From assembly GCA_050178915.1 (NCBI GenBank), contig JBFXFO010000146.1, positions 1 through 10,184 of the forward strand: 10,184 bases of DNA, in the 5' to 3' direction. This document shows, piece after piece, positions 6,938 to 10,184 of this stretch. The position numbers and the translations under genes are program-made. The notes beneath the pieces are model-generated. The model was not told the DNA's origin and made no database searches. It saw only the letters and a program-made list of their open reading frames with translations. This DNA is from JBFXAF01 sp050178915. Its GTDB lineage: Bacteria > Pseudomonadota > Alphaproteobacteria > Rhizobiales > Rhizobiaceae. Each line of letters opens with the position of its first letter. The first letter of the stretch is position 1.

Positions 6938-7489
6938 ATGAAGCGCGTTTTCATGTCCGCCGTCCTGCCCCTGATGTTGGCCGCCACGGCAAACACCGGG
7001 CTGGCCGGCGTCGGCAATGCTTCCGAAAAGGACAAGAAGTTCTTCCAGGGCGTGTCTGGCGAATGGCGCGGGCCGGGCGAGATCGTTGCCGGCAAATACA
7101 AGGGCACCAAATTCACCTGCACCTTCCAGGGCTCGACGCCTGACGGCAAGATCGGCCTCATCTTCGACGGCGGCTGCCGCGTCGGCGTCTTCACCCAGAA
7201 GATGTCGGCCACCATCGAGAAGACCGGCAAAGGCTATCGCGGCTCCTTCCTCGACGGTTCGCAGGGCAAAGGCCTCGACGTCACCTATGGCAACGTCGAC
7301 GACAACAAGGTGATCATGTCGCTGATCCGCAATCAGCTCAAAGGCGTGATGCTCGCCAAGCTGAAGGGCGAGGACGACATGAACGTCACCATCTCCGTGT
7401 CCGTCGACAAGCAGATGGTTCCGGTCATCGGCATCAGCCTGAGACGCGTCGATGGCACCGCAGTCGGCTCGGTGGCAAGCCGCGACTGA
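6938..7489 (+). CDS. Exported protein of unknown function with GxW motif
   Basis: I do not recognise a named family. The 183-residue product begins with MKRVFMSAVLPLMLAATA, a typical Sec signal peptide; cleavage is likely after GLA (residue 23). The mature part is predicted to be mostly beta strand: GEWRGPGEI (41-49; a GxW near the N-terminus as in lipocalin-like barrels), KFTCTFQGS (58-66), a Gly-rich core, DGGCRVG (77-83), and alternating hydrophobic strands to the end (NVTISVSVD, VPVIGISLRR). Cys61 and Cys80 could form a periplasmic disulfide. The frame opens earlier (TTG at 6842), but that would put 32 residues before the signal peptide, so the ATG at 6938 is chosen; the Shine-Dalgarno is weak. 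It is likely monocistronic, with a palindrome upstream, and converges on the caspase-like gene 21 bases away. A lipocalin-like fold is only a guess. Confidence 0.75.
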   Translation: MKRVFMSAVLPLMLAATANTGLAGVGNASEKDKKFFQGVSGEWRGPGEIVAGKYKGTKFTCTFQGSTPDGKIGLIFDGGCRVGVFTQKMSATIEKTGKGYRGSFLDGSQGKGLDVTYGNVDDNKVIMSLIRNQLKGVMLAKLKGEDDMNVTISVSVDKQMVPVIGISLRRVDGTAVGSVASRD

Positions 7490-7510
7490 CCGCTCGCTGC
7501 AAGGCTCGGA

Positions 7511-8281
7511 CTAGATCGATCCCAGCGTCAGCCCGTTGCTGCCGGTGATGACGCGGTTGCTGTTGACCTGATTGGCCAGGTCACGCTTGTTCTTCGATTC
7601 GAACCACGCCTTGGCGGCATTGTCGTTCAGGCGCAACGGATCGATGCCGTTGGCGATGCCGATGGCGTTGCGGAAGCTCTGGCCCGCCACCCATGCTCCG
7701 AGAAATGCCGGGTAGCTCAGCGCCGAGTCGGCATAGATTCCCTCTGAACCGGATACGACCCGGAATCCTGCCTCGCGCCACTTTGCCCTGTGCGTGGCGC
7801 CAAAACAGGCCGTCGAGAAAAGCATGCGCAGCTTGGCACGCTGCTCTGGCGAGAGGTCGCTGAGGATGGCGTCGCGCACCTCGTTCATCGTGCGGCGTCC
7901 GTCGGCGAAGAGCACGCGGTCGCTGAGCCCGTGCGTCACGAAGATCAGGTCGACAGCGCGAACGCTGGGCTTGGCGGTCATCGTGTTGAGGTTGAGGCGC
8001 AGCGCCGACAGCGTGGCGCCGTTGCCCTGGATGGTAAAGACGTTCCGGTAAACCGGCGAGAGCGCGCCCTGGGCCAGCACCGCGGCCCCAAACTCGACGA
8101 CGTCGTAGAAGGCGCTTTCGAGGCTGTTACCCTGGCTGAGGTTGGTCACGAAAATGATCGCCTCACGCTGCGACTTGCTCACCTGGGCAGCCTGCCCTTC
8201 CATCACCCCGAGCAGCATGAACATGAAGACTATGACGAAACGCATGGCGGCCCCCAGCTTCTCTTTCCCTAACGTCATCAT
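7511..8281 (-). CDS. Exported protein with caspase-like (clan CD) His-Gly/Ala-Cys motifs
   Basis: Possible secreted or periplasmic cysteine peptidase of clan CD, the caspase/legumain/clostripain group; activity not established. The 256-residue product has a Sec signal peptide (hydrophobic run MRFVIVFMFMLLGVMEGQAA at 13-32). The motifs are DLIFVTHGLSD (111-121; His117-Gly118 after a hydrophobic strand) and LRMLFSTACFG (151-161; Ala158-Cys159 after a hydrophobic strand). The His-Cys distance of 42 residues fits clan CD. A later segment (about 175-213) runs GSEGIYADSALSYPAFLGAW, and the C-terminus is polar (KRDLANQVNSNRVITGSNG). It is single-domain with no prodomain or repeat. The ATG at 8281 or an internal ATG at 8245, which begins the signal peptide directly, could be the start; neither has a strong Shine-Dalgarno. 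It is divergent from the antiporter and convergent with the GxW protein gene. The alternative is an inactive caspase-fold or unrelated alpha/beta protein. Confidence 0.7.
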   Translation of the reverse strand: MMTLGKEKLGAAMRFVIVFMFMLLGVMEGQAAQVSKSQREAIIFVTNLSQGNSLESAFYDVVEFGAAVLAQGALSPVYRNVFTIQGNGATLSALRLNLNTMTAKPSVRAVDLIFVTHGLSDRVLFADGRRTMNEVRDAILSDLSPEQRAKLRMLFSTACFGATHRAKWREAGFRVVSGSEGIYADSALSYPAFLGAWVAGQSFRNAIGIANGIDPLRLNDNAAKAWFESKNKRDLANQVNSNRVITGSNGLTLGSI

Positions 8282-8342
8282 TCACCGGAACACTGCGCAT
8301 GGCAACGCCCGCCTTCACGCGGCATACCGCCTTCCGGTCAGG

Positions 8343-8371
8343 TTGCGTTCCGCCCCGCCCCTTCGCATAGT
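8343..8371 (+). promoter_or_regulatory. Putative promoter of the KefB/KefC-like antiporter
   Basis: TTGCGT (8343-8348) and CATAGT (8366-8371) are separated by 17 bases, a fair sigma-70-type match. Transcription would begin near 8378, about 26 bases before the ATG at 8404. It lies in the 122-base gap between the divergent caspase-like gene and the antiporter gene. Confidence 0.4.
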
Positions 8372-8403
8372 CGTTGGCCTGCCACCAAAGGCTGGGGGAT
8401 TGC

Positions 8404-10184
8404 ATGGCTGCGGAAGCATCGACCGGCGTGGAACTGCTGCCTGTTGTGGCGCTGCTTGGCGCCGGCGTCATCGCCGTGCCGATCTTCAAGCGTCTGGGGC
8501 TCGGGTCGATCCTCGGCTACCTCGCCGCCGGCCTCGTGATCGGGCCGTTCGGCCTGCGGGTGTTCGCTGAGGCGGAAGCGATCCTTCACGTGGCCGAACT
8601 CGGCGTCGTGATGTTCCTCTTCATCATCGGGCTGGAGATGCGCCCGTCGCGCCTCTGGAGCCTGCGCAAGCAGATTTTCGGGCTGGGCGTTCTGCAAGTG
8701 GGACTCTGCGGCGCGTTGCTGACGCTGGCCGGGCTGGCCCTCGGCTTCAACACGTCGCAGGCGCTCATCGCCGGCGCCGGCTTCGTGCTCACCTCGACGG
8801 CGATCGTGATGCAACTGCTGGAAGAGCGGGGCGACCTCGCCTCCGAAAAGGGCCAGCGGATGATCTCCATCCTGCTGCTGGAGGATCTCGCCATCGTGCC
8901 GCTGCTGGCACTGGTCGCTTTCCTTGCGCCGTCCGCAGCGCCGGAGACGAGCCTCGTCGACCGGCTGGCCGACATCGGCATCGGCCTCGGCGCGATCGTC
9001 GGCCTCGTTGTCGCCGGGCGCTATCTGCTGAACCCCCTCTTCCGCATCCTCGCCGACGCGCATGCGCGCGAGGTGATGACCGCGGCGGCACTGCTGGTCG
9101 TGCTCGGCGCCGCGATGGCGCTCGACCTCGGCGGACTGTCGATGGCGATGGGCGCATTCCTTGCCGGCGTCATGCTGTCGGAATCGACGTTCCGCCATCA
9201 GCTGGAGGCGGACGTCGAGCCTTTCCGCGGCATCCTGCTCGGATTGTTCTTCATGGCGGTCGGCATGTCGCTCGACCTGTCGGTCGTCGCCGCCAACTGG
9301 CTGCTCGTGGCGGGCTCGGTAATCGCCTACATGGCCATCAAGGGCATCGGCATCTACGTCGTGGCGCGGCTCACCAAGGCGTCGCATCGCGAGAGTGTCG
9401 AGCGCGCCGTCATCATGGCGCAGGGCGGCGAGTTCGCCTTCGTGCTCTATTCGGCGGCGACAGCGGTCGGCATCATCGATGGCGAGGGCAATGCCACACT
9501 CACCGCCATCGTGATCATCTCCATGGTGCTGACGCCGCTCGCCACCGCCGCGATGAAGGTGTTGATGCCAAAGGAGGCGGTTTCGCTCGACGGGGTGGAG
9601 CAGGCGGAAGGCCTGACCGGCAGCGTGCTGGTGATCGGCTTCGGCCGCTTCGGCCAGATCGCCAGCCAGCCCCTGCTGCTGCGCGGCATCGATGTCTCGA
9701 TCATCGACAATGACGTCGAGATGATCCAGGCGGCGGCCAATTTCGGCTTCAAGGTCTATTACGGCGACGGCACGCGCCTCGACATCCTGCACGCAGCCGG
9801 TGCCGGCAAGGCCCGCGCGGTGCTGATCTGTGTCGACAAGGGCGAAGCAGCCGTCTCGATCGCCGAACTGCTGCGCGCCGAATTTCCGCTGACCCCGGTC
9901 TTTGCGCGTTCGTTCGACCGCGCCATCGCCATGCGACTGGTGCAGGCCGGCGTCGATTACCAGTTGCGCGAGACGTTCGAGTCCGCCCTCACCTTCAGCC
10001 GGTTCACGATGGAAGCGCTGGGCATCGATCCCGAAACCGCGACCGACACCATCGCCGATGTGCGCGAGCGCGACGAAGCCCGTTTCGAGGCGCAGATGAC
10101 GGGCGGCCTGCAGGCCGGCCGAGGCTTCATGAAGGGCAACCTGCCGCAGCCTGTGCCGACGCCGCTGGCGACGCCGAAGCAGAA
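8404..10184 (+). CDS. KefB/KefC-type monovalent cation:proton antiporter, CPA2 family (3' end outside window)
   Basis: Inner-membrane K+ (or Na+)/H+ antiporter of the CPA2 family, probably helping control cytosolic pH and K+ under stress. The frame from ATG 8404 is open to the window edge: 593 codons plus two bases. The N-terminal ~385 residues are a multi-helix Na+/H+ exchanger domain with IFKRLGLGSILGYLAAGLVI (27-46), LTSTAIVMQLL (129-139), LLLEDLAIVPLL (157-168; Glu160-Asp161 in the ion-path region), and the KefC-like regulatory run HQLEADVEPFRGILLGLFF (265-283). An RCK/TrkA-N domain follows (from about 406) with Rossmann motif VLVIGFGRFGQ (GxGxxG at 412-417) and an acidic Asp435 after strand 2, as for NAD(H) binding. 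The Shine-Dalgarno GGGGGA is 4 nt before the ATG. No kefF/kefG-like quinone oxidoreductase partner is visible, so whether it is glutathione-gated is unknown. The C-terminus, from about GNLPQPVPTPLATPKQ, is proline-rich and incomplete. Confidence 0.93.
   Translation, partial: MAAEASTGVELLPVVALLGAGVIAVPIFKRLGLGSILGYLAAGLVIGPFGLRVFAEAEAILHVAELGVVMFLFIIGLEMRPSRLWSLRKQIFGLGVLQVGLCGALLTLAGLALGFNTSQALIAGAGFVLTSTAIVMQLLEERGDLASEKGQRMISILLLEDLAIVPLLALVAFLAPSAAPETSLVDRLADIGIGLGAIVGLVVAGRYLLNPLFRILADAHAREVMTAAALLVVLGAAMALDLGGLSMAMGAFLAGVMLSESTFRHQLEADVEPFRGILLGLFFMAVGMSLDLSVVAANWLLVAGSVIAYMAIKGIGIYVVARLTKASHRESVERAVIMAQGGEFAFVLYSAATAVGIIDGEGNATLTAIVIISMVLTPLATAAMKVLMPKEAVSLDGVEQAEGLTGSVLVIGFGRFGQIASQPLLLRGIDVSIIDNDVEMIQAAANFGFKVYYGDGTRLDILHAAGAGKARAVLICVDKGEAAVSIAELLRAEFPLTPVFARSFDRAIAMRLVQAGVDYQLRETFESALTFSRFTMEALGIDPETATDTIADVRERDEARFEAQMTGGLQAGRGFMKGNLPQPVPTPLATPKQ

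Noticed and set aside
8338..9792. 484-codon minus-strand open frame antisense to the antiporter
   Set aside because: His/Asp/Glu/Arg-rich shadow frame; the plus strand clearly encodes a CPA2 antiporter.

Overview
The window looks like chromosomal DNA of a GC-rich alphaproteobacterium, most likely order Hyphomicrobiales and near Mesorhizobium and its relatives. The reasons are the three-PAS CckA-type kinase, a FliO/MopB-like gene beside it, a DksA with a single zinc-finger cysteine, a YcjX-YcjF pair, and one copy of what looks like a dispersed rhizobial intergenic repeat. This placement rests on recognising gene families by eye; no database search was possible. I see no transposon, phage gene, CRISPR array, tRNA or rRNA. 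Most of the window is housekeeping and stress-related core genome.

Left part (1-3370): the N-terminal 600 codons of cckA run leftward off the window edge. Divergent from it, across about 210 bases, is a FliO-domain membrane protein with a long proline/alanine-rich tail. That gene converges on dksA, and a strong bidirectional hairpin terminator lies between them. dksA has a clear sigma-70-type promoter (TTGTGC-N17-TATATA).

Middle part (3371-6813): a 339-base gene-free stretch carries the dksA promoter, small palindromes and the rhizobial repeat. A rightward run follows: a SixA-like phosphohistidine phosphatase, the P-loop protein YcjX and the membrane protein YcjF. ycjX and ycjF overlap by 4 bases and are probably translationally coupled. 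sixA and ycjX lie in the same reading frame, separated by one TAG and 72 bases without a further stop.

Right part (6814-10184): an exported protein of unknown function with a GxW motif and two cysteines; then, convergent to it, an exported protein with the His-Gly / Ala-Cys arrangement of clan CD (caspase-like) cysteine peptidases. Divergent from that is a KefB/KefC-type cation:proton antiporter, whose gene runs off the right edge after 593 codons.

The most interesting items are the exported caspase-like protein, the palindromic TTAACCAT (CtrA-half-site-like) element upstream of the exported GxW protein, the FliO homologue next to cckA rather than among flagellar genes, and the paired GANTC sites just upstream of cckA. 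I did not find a convincing new multi-gene system.
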